From Isoetes taiwanensis (Eukaryota > Streptophyta > Lycopodiopsida > Isoetales > Isoetaceae): a stretch of 64,000 nt of DNA. Under the pieces are notes generated by a model that saw only the letters and a program-made list of their open reading frames with translations, was not told where the DNA came from and ran no database searches. Where the stretch lies: NCBI GenBank assembly GCA_021234155.1, contig JAJEKV010000041.1, positions 6,381,249 through 6,445,248 on the forward strand. Reading direction: 5' to 3'. Of the stretch, positions 12,053 to 21,541 are shown piece by piece. Within the stretch, counting starts at the first letter, position 1. Every line of letters starts with the position of its first letter. The translations under genes and the position numbers were made by a program.

Positions 12053-14395
12053 TGAAACGGACCTAGCCCCTTGGCCTAGGCCGTTGCACCAACACGTTTA
12101 ACATCTAAGTTAAACATACACGAGACTTATATACATGCTCAATAAAGTATAGTCCCATTGACCAGATAATTACATACAAGACCAAACTCATCGGAGTTTG
12201 GCATGCTAACAACTCATACTAGCTCAACAAGTCCTCCTTATAAGTCACCGAAGACGACTTTGGAAAACACTCCTGCTGTCGCACCCTCATCCCTAGACTC
12301 TCCATTCGAATATCATTGATTCTCTCCAGGGGCGTACCCTCTTAAACATACACAAACAATGCAAGGGGGTTAGTCCACAAGGACTAAGTGGGGAGGAAAC
12401 ATTTCGGGAGCATTCACAACATCAACCTCAAAACAATCTAGCATATAACATCCAAGATAAGAAGACAATAGATTTACCTGCTCCTCCATGCCCCTGCATT
12501 AGTTAGAACTCATACTACAAGCATGTTTACATTCACATCAACCTTCTGTATGTATGCACATATGCCAAGCGTAATCCTTGGGTTATGACCCCAAGGAGAC
12601 CACTCTCTCCATCCCAGACGCACAGGCTAAACTCATCCAACAGCCCATCAGGCGGATGCGAGTCTACACGGCCACCCCACCCCTCCAAGGTGGGCCGCAA
12701 ATGCAACATGCCATCCGGCCTAGCCATCTAGAACGGATGCGGAGTCTCACGGCCATTCCACCCTCCAAGATGGTCCGCTTTGCAATGCAAGATGCAACAT
12801 CATCCATCATGACCTTACAAGATAGCATATCACCAATAACCTTACAGTTGATCCAATACGAGATATCATAGAATCCTCATGCATCTTACTTCCAAGAACA
12901 ACCATAGAGCAATGCAACACAATAAGGTTCATACCAAGATATTTCATACCCAAGTGACAACACGCCATTGCACATCTCAAAGCAAGAACAGAACTCCCTT
13001 AACATATAAGCAGCCATAACTTTCGTGTAATACCATAATTACACTAATGTTCTAGAGATAATTCACATATTCTACTGAAGCATAGCCGCACAATCATACA
13101 ATAAAAGAATCTTTGCATAGTGTAAATCTCCACAAGATAGATTTAACTCATAATCTTAATTTGCTATATCGTCACCCCTTGCAAGAGACCCATATGCCAC
13201 AACATAACCATCAACATAGGCAATCCCATTTTATAGCGATAGGCATGCCTTGCAACCATAGTTAACCACTAGCAATAATATAAATCTCAAAGAAAATAAC
13301 CCCATATGCAAAGGTCATTACCCATAACACCGTATAGGTTAAATCTTAAGCTCATTCTTAATGTTTACGTAAATCCCCAAAGCTTGTTAAGGTCAATGTA
13401 TACTCAAAGGTAGCTTCAAGGTGGCTTCAAGTTGTGTCCCTAACTAGCTAGGCATGCAAAGATAAATCTCTAAGGAAGGTTCCATAGTCTCAATAAAAGG
13501 TTGAATCAATAATATAAATGCATGGTTCACCCAACTCTTGTATCCCTCTTAAATAAGAGAAGGTCAAAAGGAATATTTAGGCGAAAACAAATCCCAAGTT
13601 TGATTCGAACTGGGTCTATGGCCTAAAAGCCTCAATTACTAACCAACTAGCCTACAAGGCCTTCAATGAACTTAACAAATGAAAAGAACTATCAAGAACC
13701 GGACTTGCAAACCAAAAAGCCATATCGGAGGATCTACATTGCACGTAGAGACACCGCCGGATTGGGAACAACATCAAAATCGGCCGAATGTAGGCGGAAC
13801 AGGCGAAATTCATCACAAGGCGGATTCTAAACCAGCCTCCGGACTCATGACGATGTATTTGTCGGCATGGCAAGCGAATTTACAAAGAGGTATTCACAAT
13901 TTCGATCTAGCTGCTATCCCTTAATCCCCGCTTCCTTAAAAGCCTTAAATCATGCATCAAAGCCCCACCTTAGTTTTTCGGATGGCTTCGCCATAATCGA
14001 TTTGATCATCGTCTCCTTGCTTCAAGCTTCCTTCTCGACCTTTCGCTTCAAATCCATCTATGCCGCTTTGCATCCAAATTTCGATTCTCTTCTCTATTCC
14101 TCCCGCAATTGCCAGCTCTTCCTCCTCTTATATAAGATCAAATCTCCACTGGCAACTATCCTGCCGCCGAGCATCCCGCCAGATGCCCATTCGGCATGCT
14201 AGGGTGCGGATTTTGCACGGCTTCCCTTAATCGGGCAAATTGGGATGTGCGATATTCGCGAAGACATGCTATGATTTTGGTAGCCCCGCTTTTATGGTGC
14301 TCACCAAATTCGAAATGCTAATATAGGACTACACAATATTTAGATAAGATAAGCTTGCTAAAAATCATATCCCCAAGGTCACTAGGTTCGCTACA
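12053..14395 (-). repeat. LARD LTR copy c
   Basis: About 2,343 bp, ending in GTTCGCTACA against the duplication CCTGA. Its tRNA-like segment is at 13591-13660. It shows slightly more small indels against copies a and b than those show against each other. Confidence 0.9.
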
Positions 14396-14400
14396 CCTGA

Positions 14401-15281
14401 CAATGGCTAGCAGCTCCTGATCATGGGTTGGGTAGCGTTGCTCGGCGTCGTTCATCTTCTTTGAGTCGTAGGCGACTACCCTTCCTTCTTGCATCAAGAT
14501 CCCCTGCTATCTTGCTCGCATCTGTTGCTACCAACTTATCTTTACTCGGGTCCGGAAGAACAAGCACTGGTGCTGTTGTCAAGGCCTCTTTAAACTTCTC
14601 GAAGGAAGCTTGGACTTTCTCTAACCAATGGCTAGTCCAATCCTTAATCTTCTTGGCCTTAGTGAGGTCCGACAGGGGGGACGCCCACTTAGCAAAGTCC
14701 TTCACGAACTTTCTGTAGTATCCCGCCAACCCGAGAAAGCTTCTTACTTCTGCTACATTCCTTGGGGCTGGCCAATCAACTATTGCTTCAATCTTAGATG
14801 GATCTGTGGAGATTCCCTCGGATGTTACCACATGTCCCAAATACTCCACTCTACCAAGCAAAAGTGGCACTTTGAGAGCTTCCCATACAACCGATGACGT
14901 TTCAACTTCTCCAACACTTTCCCCGAGATGCCGACAATGCTCTTCAAGGGACTTGTCAGAGACTAGAATATCGTCGAAAAGACAATGACAAACTCATCCA
15001 AGAAGTCTCAAAGATGTCGCTCATAAAGGCGCATAAATGTTGCGGGAGCGTTCTCGACAATCCAAAGGGCATTCATCAAACTCAAAATGACCATACCGCT
15101 TCGTTAAAGCAGTCTTATGGATGTCCTCTTCTTTTATTCTTATCTGATGGTATCCTGATCTCAAATCAATCTTAGAGAATACCTTTGCTCCTTGTAGCTG
15201 ATCCATTAGGTCATCTGCCCTTGGCAATGCATACTTATTCTTTATCGTCTGCTTATTGAGCTGGCGATAGTCTATGCACAT
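14401..15281 (-). pseudogene. Reverse transcriptase (palm, thumb) and RNase H N-terminal half
   Basis: The minus strand continues RT from the gag-pol frame. First comes [20 protein letters not shown], then [15 protein letters not shown] (15,150-15,200). A decayed FFDDILV box lies near 14,960-14,980, where YxDD is expected. Next are VEYLGHVVTSEGI and RSFLGLAGYYRKFV (14,690-14,840). DATDAS-like and HDQELLAIV RNase H motifs reach 14,401. At least three frameshifts interrupt it. The domain breaks off at the nested LARD and resumes at 4,415. Confidence 0.8.
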
Positions 15282-15283
15282 TC

Positions 15284-17392
15284 TTAAGCTCCCATCTTTC
15301 TTCTTACAAAGAGTATAGGTGCCCCGAAAGGAGACACACTTGCTCTTATAAATCCAAGCTCGAGCAATTCTTGAAGCTGCTTCTTGAGCTCAATCAATTC
15401 TGGGGTGCTCATTCTATATGGTGCCTTACTGGTAGGCTTCGCATCTGGAGCCAATGTGATCTCACATTCTACACCCCTATAAGGTGGCAGCTGCCGGATT
15501 TCATCCGGGAATACATCCTTGAACTCTGAAATAAGCCTTGCTATCTGCCTGGGCAACTGATTCCCCTTTGGGTCACTTCCCTCCTGCTTGCCTGGCCCAA
15601 CTGATTCCAACCTCAAGATGTAATCCACCTTATTCCTTTCTATGCTCTTCCTTAGCTGCTTCAAAGAAATACACTGCATGGGAGAATCTAACTTCTTACC
15701 TTTGACTATTAACTTGTTGCCGTCCGGTGCCGTCATGGTGACTTCGTTCCGGTCACAATCAATTACTGCTTTAGCTGGCTTCAAGAATTCCATTCCCACA
15801 ATAAGATCATACCTTCCGATATCCATGACTTCTGCTCCCATCGGCCACTTAGCCCCACTAAGGTCTATGTCAAAGGTGATCCTCCTCCCCTTAGTGTGCC
15901 GAATGGCGCCATTTGCCATAGCTACTGGCCTTGGCTTAGACTTCAATACCTTGTTCTTCATTAGAGCAGCCAATCTAGGAGATGCAAAATTATGAGAGCT
16001 ACCTGTATCTATGAGGACTACATATGGCTTACTATCTATGATCCCATCAGCCGCAATGACAGTCGACTGATTCTCTATATCACCTGACTCAATGTTTGCA
16101 CATATGTGGCACTCACCATCTATGAAGTCCTGGGCCTCCTGCTGGTCGTCGTCTTCATCTGCTTCCGTTGGGGAATCCCAATCCATAAGCTCTGCTAAGG
16201 CTGACTGCATGACGAATGGACAATCATGTGTTCGGTGCCCTGGCTGGAAGCACCTGAAACATAGCTTTTTCTCAATGCATTCCTGTCTCTTTTCCTTTGG
16301 CAGACTGTCTAGGAGACGCTTAAGAGCGCTGCCCCCTGATGCGTTCTGTGGCTTACGGTCCCCAAAAGCTTTGCTCTTATCCTTACCTTGCTGCTGACTC
16401 CCTGATGGTGTAGCTGCTGATTGCTTACCCTGATATTGTCCCTGATACTGCCCTGAACTCTTACCCCTGAAGGTTGGCTGCTTTTCTGCTGGAGTTGCTG
16501 GTGCCTCTTCCAAACTTATAGCTTTATCTTCGGCCTGCGCTACTGACCTTGGGTTGATTGCTCTTACAAGCCTCTTGATATTGCTGTTCAACCCCTCAAT
16601 GTAAGTATCCACGGCTTGTCTCTCTGAGACTCCAGGAACATGCAGCCTGAGCCTCATAAATTCTTCTGTATACTTAGCCACTGATAAACTACCCTGATTC
16701 AACCTGTAAAACTGCTGGATCTGTCTACTAGTATGAGACCTTGGCACATAGTGCTTGCGGAAAGCCTTGCTGAAGGTCTTAAACCTGCAGTTGTTCCTCT
16801 TCAGCTTGTTGGATTTAGCATATCCCTTCCACCAGATCCTTGCCGGTCCAATAAGGTTAGCTGTAGCAACTTTCCCTATGTCCTTGTCTTTCATACCATA
16901 TGAGTTGCCAAATTCTTCCATTTCATCCAGCCATGCTTCAGCCTCCATGCCTGATCTGTCTTTCCCTGAGAACTGGCCGAGCTTCCTTGTCTTCCACACA
17001 TTGCTCATAGCACTATCCACCTTTTTCTGGTAGTCATCCGTCTTTCTTGCCCTTTTCCTTGCCTTAGGTGTGCCAGAGTCACTGTCGGAGCTAGAGCTGT
17101 CCTCACTGGAAGAACTATCTGATGTGCTGGAGCTAGATGATGATGGACTCCTGGTTCTCCTTCTTCGTCTCCTGTCCCTGACGTTGCCGTGGTTGCCCTC
17201 CCCTTCCTGTTGAGGAATTTCGTCACCACCTGGAGGACAAGGTGGAGGTGGAGGACCATCTTCCTGTGCATTCATGAGAGGTGTCGCCCAGTTGATGAGA
17301 TGTTGCATCTGGTTCCTCATCTGCACCAACCTTGCATTGACTGCCTCTGGTGACATATCCTGCTCAAAATCTTCTTGTTCTCTGCCAAACAA
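15284..17392 (-). CDS. Gag-protease-RT N-terminal polyprotein of the chromovirus
   Basis: This open frame of 702 residues covers the start of gag-pol. Residues 73-107 are Arg- then Ser-rich. Residues 150-280 match the retrotransposon gag fold ([36 protein letters not shown]). Residues 378-391 are a CCHC knuckle ([14 protein letters not shown]). Residues 459-465 hold the aspartic protease active site, LIDTGSS. From about 625 the RT begins, with [13 protein letters not shown] at 687-699. The frame then ends by a shift just before the next RT motif (CIDYRQLN), which continues in another frame. A possible 3' splice site (CCTTGCAG, minus strand, near 17,460) precedes the start. That would let gag be expressed from a spliced RNA lacking the accessory genes, but this is inference. 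Confidence 0.9.
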   Translation of the reverse strand: MFGREQEDFEQDMSPEAVNARLVQMRNQMQHLINWATPLMNAQEDGPPPPPCPPGGDEIPQQEGEGNHGNVRDRRRRRRTRSPSSSSSSTSDSSSSEDSSSSDSDSGTPKARKRARKTDDYQKKVDSAMSNVWKTRKLGQFSGKDRSGMEAEAWLDEMEEFGNSYGMKDKDIGKVATANLIGPARIWWKGYAKSNKLKRNNCRFKTFSKAFRKHYVPRSHTSRQIQQFYRLNQGSLSVAKYTEEFMRLRLHVPGVSERQAVDTYIEGLNSNIKRLVRAINPRSVAQAEDKAISLEEAPATPAEKQPTFRGKSSGQYQGQYQGKQSAATPSGSQQQGKDKSKAFGDRKPQNASGGSALKRLLDSLPKEKRQECIEKKLCFRCFQPGHRTHDCPFVMQSALAELMDWDSPTEADEDDDQQEAQDFIDGECHICANIESGDIENQSTVIAADGIIDSKPYVVLIDTGSSHNFASPRLAALMKNKVLKSKPRPVAMANGAIRHTKGRRITFDIDLSGAKWPMGAEVMDIGRYDLIVGMEFLKPAKAVIDCDRNEVTMTAPDGNKLIVKGKKLDSPMQCISLKQLRKSIERNKVDYILRLESVGPGKQEGSDPKGNQLPRQIARLISEFKDVFPDEIRQLPPYRGVECEITLAPDAKPTSKAPYRMSTPELIELKKQLQELLELGFIRASVSPFGAPILFVRRKMGA

Positions 17393-17682
17393 GTTCCTTG
17401 GAACCCAATTGCGTGGTCGGTGCTGGTCCTGAGATCCTGCACTTGAGTTCCTTGCTGCAAGGGTCGATCATCAATACATAATGTTAAGTTTAGACAATAG
17501 TCATTTTTGCTTACAATTAAATTGTTGTTAGGTACCAAAAGAAATCATATGAAAACTTCATTTACAAGTCAAAACCATAGTGATACATTAATTAGTATAT
17601 AGGAATACATTTAATGGACTTCATGATAATACTTAAAAGGAGTTACAATGTACTTTAATTAAGTTAGCAAGCAATTCTTCCA
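17393..17682 (-). other. Spacer between accessory ORF and gag
   Basis: An AT-rich spacer of about 290 bp with no coding frame. It holds the candidate splice acceptor noted for gag. Confidence 0.4.
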
Positions 17683-19197
17683 TCAATGATGTCGCTTGAA
17701 GAAGTTCTTGATTTTCTTGAATCCTGTGCCCTTGCCCATGTTCTGCAGGATTCTAGCCGCCGATCCTCCCTCCAATGCTCTTGCTACCTGTGGTGCTGGG
17801 AGTTCTGGTGCAGTTGCCGCCACTACTGACAAGTGCGCGTCCCTGAGGTGGCCCCTTGCGAAGTCGAGAGCATGAAGTGCTACTGATCTCTTGAAGAGGA
17901 TAACATGGTCTACTTTCACATCTATTCTCGCATGCTGACCAAAGCCCGAAAGTGCTATAAGGAGTGCTACGGACTCTTCACCTCTTGGGCTAAATTCTTT
18001 ATGGAAAACTATCATCTGCCCCTGGCTAAGGGCCGGAAGATAGTACCTGAGTGACTTGCCCTTGGTTCCGCCCCCAGTGCCCGCACCTTTTCTCCCAGCT
18101 GCTTCGCCGAAGATGTCCAATGCCATAAGATCCTCATGGTCTCTCCACATAGTAGTTGCATTCTCCAAATTGATGCTGCTAGAAGCTTCTCGCGTACTCA
18201 TGGAGCGCACTGGTCTGCTGGCGCTTGGGCCCCTTCCCGGCTTGTACAACCTGCTTTGGATTCCCTGAAATTCTTCTTCCGGAATGATGGGTTCCTGTTG
18301 CTGATACATCTGCCTTATCTGTTGGTATGCCTGGATGTCCGACATAGTTTCCCCCGCATAGGAATGTCGCTCCGCTACTTCCCTTGGGATCTCCTGGTAG
18401 GAGTAGTCGATGAAGTCGCTACCCTGTTCCTGTGCAATTAGGCCTAGGAGCTCGTCTATCCTGAGGTCCTCCTCTTGGCAATAGGGGAGGTTGAGGATGT
18501 CGGTGGCGAATATGTACTCCTCGCCATCGACGATCACTGGGGTGAGGCCCGTGATGCCCATTGGTGGCTCAAAGTCCCGCCTTAGCACTTCCTGTTGCCG
18601 AGCTATACGCCTCTCCATCCTTCTTGCCTCCCTCATCTCCCAGCTTGGGTTCTCTTCCTCTTCCTCTTCGTAATCCTGCTCGATTTGCAACGTAGGTGCT
18701 TCTGATGTGGAGCCGTAGTGTTCGTATGCTAAGGTCTGGATCTCCTGGATGCTTATCTGTGCTGCTCGGGTGTCGAGAGGTGCCAAATCCAAGGGTTGGA
18801 TTGACGGCTCCCCTGGTTGGTTAACTGCCCTATACTGCATGAACAATGCTAAGGCTGCCTGGCTTGAGAGGTACCTATGCCTATGATGCTTACAGGTCAT
18901 GTAGTCTGGCATGTTTCTGGTTCTATCCCATAGCTTGTTCTTGCCCCTGGATCCCCCACCTATGGCTTGAGCAAGAGAATCTAGGGAAACCCATTTCCCT
19001 CCCCTAGGTGGCAAGCTAACTTCCCAGGGCAGAATGTGCTGATCATATTGACAAATGATGTCAGTGTAGTATGGAGTTCTAGTCAGAGTGGCATGGAGAT
19101 CAAAGAGATAATCAAAAACATGGAAGACTTGTTCAGGGGGACAATCACGAATGTGATTGGTCTCATTATACCATCTGACAAAGCTTGAGGGCGCCAT
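17683..19197 (-). CDS. Accessory ORF of unknown function (about 504 residues) upstream of gag
   Basis: This is a long intact frame. The upstream 34 codons look non-coding, so I start at the Met of MAPSSFVRWYNETNH (19,197). The N-terminal part is rich in aromatic residues and His (CPPEQVFHVFDYLFDLHATL, then CKHHRHRYLSSQAAL). The middle has a run of six Glu, followed by a basic, probably helical stretch (REARRMERRIARQQEVLRR). The later part has hydrophobic segments (ESVALLIALSGFGQHARIDV) and ends in a basic tail, GTGFKKIKNFFKRHH. I recognise no family. It lies between the H3-like gene and gag on the same strand, so it is presumably part of the element's accessory module. It is better preserved than pol, which argues for recent function or for fewer sequencing errors. 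Confidence 0.75.
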   Translation of the reverse strand: MAPSSFVRWYNETNHIRDCPPEQVFHVFDYLFDLHATLTRTPYYTDIICQYDQHILPWEVSLPPRGGKWVSLDSLAQAIGGGSRGKNKLWDRTRNMPDYMTCKHHRHRYLSSQAALALFMQYRAVNQPGEPSIQPLDLAPLDTRAAQISIQEIQTLAYEHYGSTSEAPTLQIEQDYEEEEEENPSWEMREARRMERRIARQQEVLRRDFEPPMGITGLTPVIVDGEEYIFATDILNLPYCQEEDLRIDELLGLIAQEQGSDFIDYSYQEIPREVAERHSYAGETMSDIQAYQQIRQMYQQQEPIIPEEEFQGIQSRLYKPGRGPSASRPVRSMSTREASSSINLENATTMWRDHEDLMALDIFGEAAGRKGAGTGGGTKGKSLRYYLPALSQGQMIVFHKEFSPRGEESVALLIALSGFGQHARIDVKVDHVILFKRSVALHALDFARGHLRDAHLSVVAATAPELPAPQVARALEGGSAARILQNMGKGTGFKKIKNFFKRHH

Positions 19198-19499
19198 TGA
19201 ACAGGAATAGCTATGGAAAATGGCTGATGGAAATGAGCAAAAGCCAAAGAAATCGCCAAAGGGGCTGAGAGCAACTCTAATGGGGAAAAAAAATGACAAA
19301 TGAGGGTCCCTTTTTATAGACTAGGGGTGCCTCGGGTTCCGTGCACAAAGGTTCTTGATGGGGAAGACTCCAAATCTATGGCCCTGGGTGTCCAAATGAG
19401 CTACCATGAAGTGCAATTCTAAACAAAGCAAAGCAAGAAACGCTACATGGCAGTTTGTTGGGTCAAAATTGGTCAATTGGGCGAAAAATTGGCCGAAAT

Positions 19500-19570
19500 C
19501 GGGTCAGAGCGCGCGAAATGCCTCTGCGTCACAGACGCAGGCGGGTCTGGCGCGGTGTGACCCGATTTGG
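19500..19570. repeat. Structured direct repeat, copy 1 (nested hairpins)
   Basis: This 71-bp unit is repeated at 19701-19771 with only two or so changes. Its ends, CGGGTCA and TGACCCG, are complementary. Inside, CTGCGTC and GACGCAG form a second stem. It lies between the H3-like gene and the unknown ORF, so it would sit in the leader RNA or be a DNA cruciform. Confidence 0.8.
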
Positions 19571-19700
19571 GTCTATTGTAAGTTCTGCTATGGATTTTTG
19601 AAGAATTAGAATTGCTAGGATGACTATTTGGACGATTCTAATCTAATTAGGGGTTTTTCCTACATGAATTGGACCTTAAATTGATAAAGTTTTGCGAAAC

Positions 19701-19771
19701 CGGGTCAGAGCGCGCGAAACGCCTCTGCGTCACGGACGCAGGCGGGTCTGGCGCGGTGTGACCCGATTTGG
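19701..19771. repeat. Structured direct repeat, copy 2 (nested hairpins)
   Basis: Second copy of the 71-bp unit, 201 bp from the first. In the inner hairpin loop ACA becomes ACG, while both stems stay intact. Confidence 0.8.
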
Positions 19772-19898
19772 AGGTTCGCTCGAATTTTCAAAAAATTATC
19801 TAATGCAGGAAGGATTTATCTACTACTAATTGCAAAACAAAATTTTATATTTATGGGGAAAAGCTTAATAATTACATTAGTTTGAACAAAATGCATCC

Positions 19899-20540
19899 TC
19901 AAGGATATTCCTTGCGGATGCGACGCGCCAAGTATATATCCTTGGGCATCAAAGTCACCCTCTTCGCGTGGATCGCGCAGAGGTTCCCTTCCTCAAACAA
20001 CTGGGTGAGCTCGGCCTCAGCGGCTACTTGCAACACCCGAAGTTGTGGCGGCGTCCTCTGTGAGTCGGTGACGAACTCCGCCATCACCTCCCGCATGAGC
20101 CGCTCAAAAGGTGCCTTCCTAATCAGGAGATTAGTGCACTGCTGAAAGTGTCTAATCTCCCGGAAGACACGGGAGTGTACCGAATTAGGCCCATGGTGGA
20201 CCTTCTTCGGCTTCTCGGGCTGTGGCGGAGGCGGCTTGGGCTGGTTCTTTGGCGGCCGGCCTCCCTCCACGGTGCGCTGGATGTTTTGCCGGCAGTACCA
20301 ATCATTATACCTCGTCCACCGACGAAGGTATTCTTGGTATGCCTTGAGGCGGCGCTGGTAGAGACGGTCCTCCTTCAAGGCGAAGGCCCGCTCGCCCGCC
20401 TTCTGCTTCTTCACCACCTTAGGTGGCTTGGGCCACACTGGGTAAGGTGGTCTTGGGTCCGCCCCTTCCTCCTGCTCTTCTTCCTCCTGCTCTTCTTCTT
20501 CCACGTGCTCCTCCTCCCGCCGGGGAGGCTCCTCTATCAC
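19899..20540 (-). CDS. Histone H3-like protein, spacer plus complete H3 histone fold (retrotransposon-encoded)
   Basis: The frame of 213 residues ends in a complete H3 histone fold at residues 118-211 (about 20,189 to 19,902). The alpha-N helix reads [16 protein letters not shown], the next helix has PFERLMREV, then [27 protein letters not shown], and [12 protein letters not shown] at the end. These are the most conserved segments of H3. Spacing from REV to LQVA is 17 residues, as in canonical H3 and without the longer loop 1 of plant CENH3. EIRHFQ, TNLLI and RVTLM instead resemble CENH3. Before the fold lie an acidic Glu run (residues 3-25), a Pro-rich stretch, a helical segment ([15 protein letters not shown]) and a second Pro-rich stretch. 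The first codon shown is not a true start. The frame continues from the H3 tail frame to its right after one or two shifts. The region is intronless, suggesting capture through RNA. Confidence 0.9.
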   Translation of the reverse strand: MIEEPPRREEEHVEEEEQEEEEQEEGADPRPPYPVWPKPPKVVKKQKAGERAFALKEDRLYQRRLKAYQEYLRRWTRYNDWYCRQNIQRTVEGGRPPKNQPKPPPPQPEKPKKVHHGPNSVHSRVFREIRHFQQCTNLLIRKAPFERLMREVMAEFVTDSQRTPPQLRVLQVAAEAELTQLFEEGNLCAIHAKRVTLMPKDIYLARRIRKEYP

Positions 20541-20632
20541 GACGGTTCGGCGGGGACCGTCGTTTCTTCTCTTCGTCCTCCGCTCCTGCCCCGGCTCCTC
20601 TCAGCTCCCTCTTCCTCCCTCATGGCCCTCTC

Positions 20633-20977
20633 TTACGGCCACTCGCAGCCTTCTCCTTGCCCTTTTTCTTGGGCGAAGGCCAGCCGTCCACTGGCTTCTT
20701 TGGACTGTTCTTCCTCCTGCTCCTCCACTTCGGTGTCTGTGGCCCCGAAATGGCGAGTCTCGTCGGTTCTTTGCGTTCCTGCCGACGAAGGGCTGCTCTC
20801 GGCATCGTGATACGTCTCGTCGCCGCTGCTGCTGCTGGTAGGGGGGAGCTCCTCTTCCCCCTTCTTGGGCCGGAGGTGCTCCGGGATCTTCTTCACATGG
20901 CGTCCCGCTGCTAGGTTCGCCATCGAGAGTGTGGGGCGCTGTCCTGGCTTCCTGTAGGTTTGCTTGGTTCTTGCCAT
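20633..20977 (-). CDS. N-terminal part of the histone H3-like protein (H3 tail start)
   Basis: The ATG at 20977 begins MARTKQTYRKPGQRPTLS. The first seven residues equal canonical H3, Arg8 and Lys9 are kept, and Ala7 and Ser10 positions are changed to Tyr and Pro. After that the sequence leaves H3 and becomes Ser/Glu-rich (PPTSSSSGDETYHDAESS, then EVEEQEEEQSK). The frame shifts near 20,690. An alternative frame there gives a Lys-rich stretch (SPKKPVDGWPSPKKKGKEK) before it meets the acidic start of the fold-bearing frame near 20,540. I read the two as one gene broken by one to three small lesions or consensus errors. An intron is possible but I see no clear splice pair. It lies 550 bp downstream of the primer site and is the first gene of the element. 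Confidence 0.85.
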   Translation of the reverse strand: MARTKQTYRKPGQRPTLSMANLAAGRHVKKIPEHLRPKKGEEELPPTSSSSGDETYHDAESSPSSAGTQRTDETRHFGATDTEVEEQEEEQSKEASGRLAFAQEKGQGEGCEWP

Positions 20978-21528
20978 ACTCTAGACGGGTGGGGATAGGC
21001 TGGTCAAGAGAGAGAAGGTGGAGGAAAGTTTGGAGGGAAAAATGAGGTGTCAGAGATATTTAAAGAGGAGGGTCCCTGAGAATATTCTCCTACCATAATT
21101 ACCCCTATTTATTAGCCCCCCTTATTAATTACAAGATATTTAGTAATTATTTAATTATTAATGTATATGTTAAATCCGTATTAATTGATATTATACTTGA
21201 ATTTCGAATTTTTCTAATGGTTCGAAGTGCAATTTATGAATTTGCGCCATTTTTCACCTGGGTCTCCGATTGGCATGATTCTTCGACCTATTTTAGGTGA
21301 AATTTGATGCAGATGCATAATTTTCACTCCAATTTTACTAGAAGGTGCGTTTGACTCACTCAAACCTTCGTCTAACGCTTAACCTAAGTCCTGACCCACT
21401 ACCTAGGAGAAAATTTTTCCCCCATTTTCGCGGTTCGATGGTGGAAATGTTTATTTCACACCCCTATAGGCCTGTTAGACTACTTCATGGTTATGGTCAG
21501 TGCTAGTTCTTGGTCAACCAAGAACATT
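20978..21528 (-). other. Leader between primer site and H3-like gene
   Basis: A non-coding leader of 551 bp, AT-rich in its middle. I see no frame or motif that I can support. Confidence 0.5.
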
Positions 21529-21540
21529 GCTCTGATACCA
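21529..21540 (-). other. Primer-binding site (initiator tRNA-Met) of the gypsy element
   Basis: The minus strand reads TGGTATCAGAGCAATG, one base after the 5' LTR. It sets the element's orientation as minus. Confidence 0.9.
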
Positions 21541-21541
21541 T

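Larger units (their letters stand above)
4421..14395 (-). mobile_element. Non-autonomous LTR element (LARD-like) in tandem LTR-internal-LTR-internal-LTR form
   Basis: Three LTRs of about 2.34 kb alternate with two internal segments of about 1.47 kb. The whole is flanked by one 5-bp duplication, CCTGA (4416-4420 and 14396-14400). On the minus strand each LTR runs TGTAGCG to GTTTCA. A polypurine tract (AAGGGGAGAA) precedes each LTR start, and a tRNA-Met primer site (TGGTATCAGAGC) follows each LTR end. No gag or pol frame is present, so mobilisation must come from another element. A single outer duplication means the five-part structure either arrived whole or arose in place by unequal exchange between LTRs. 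Confidence 0.9.

Noticed and set aside
20148-20810. 220-residue plus-strand ORF
   Set aside because: It lies antisense to the H3-like gene and is Leu/Ser/Pro-rich from GC skew. The minus-strand reading has a real histone fold.
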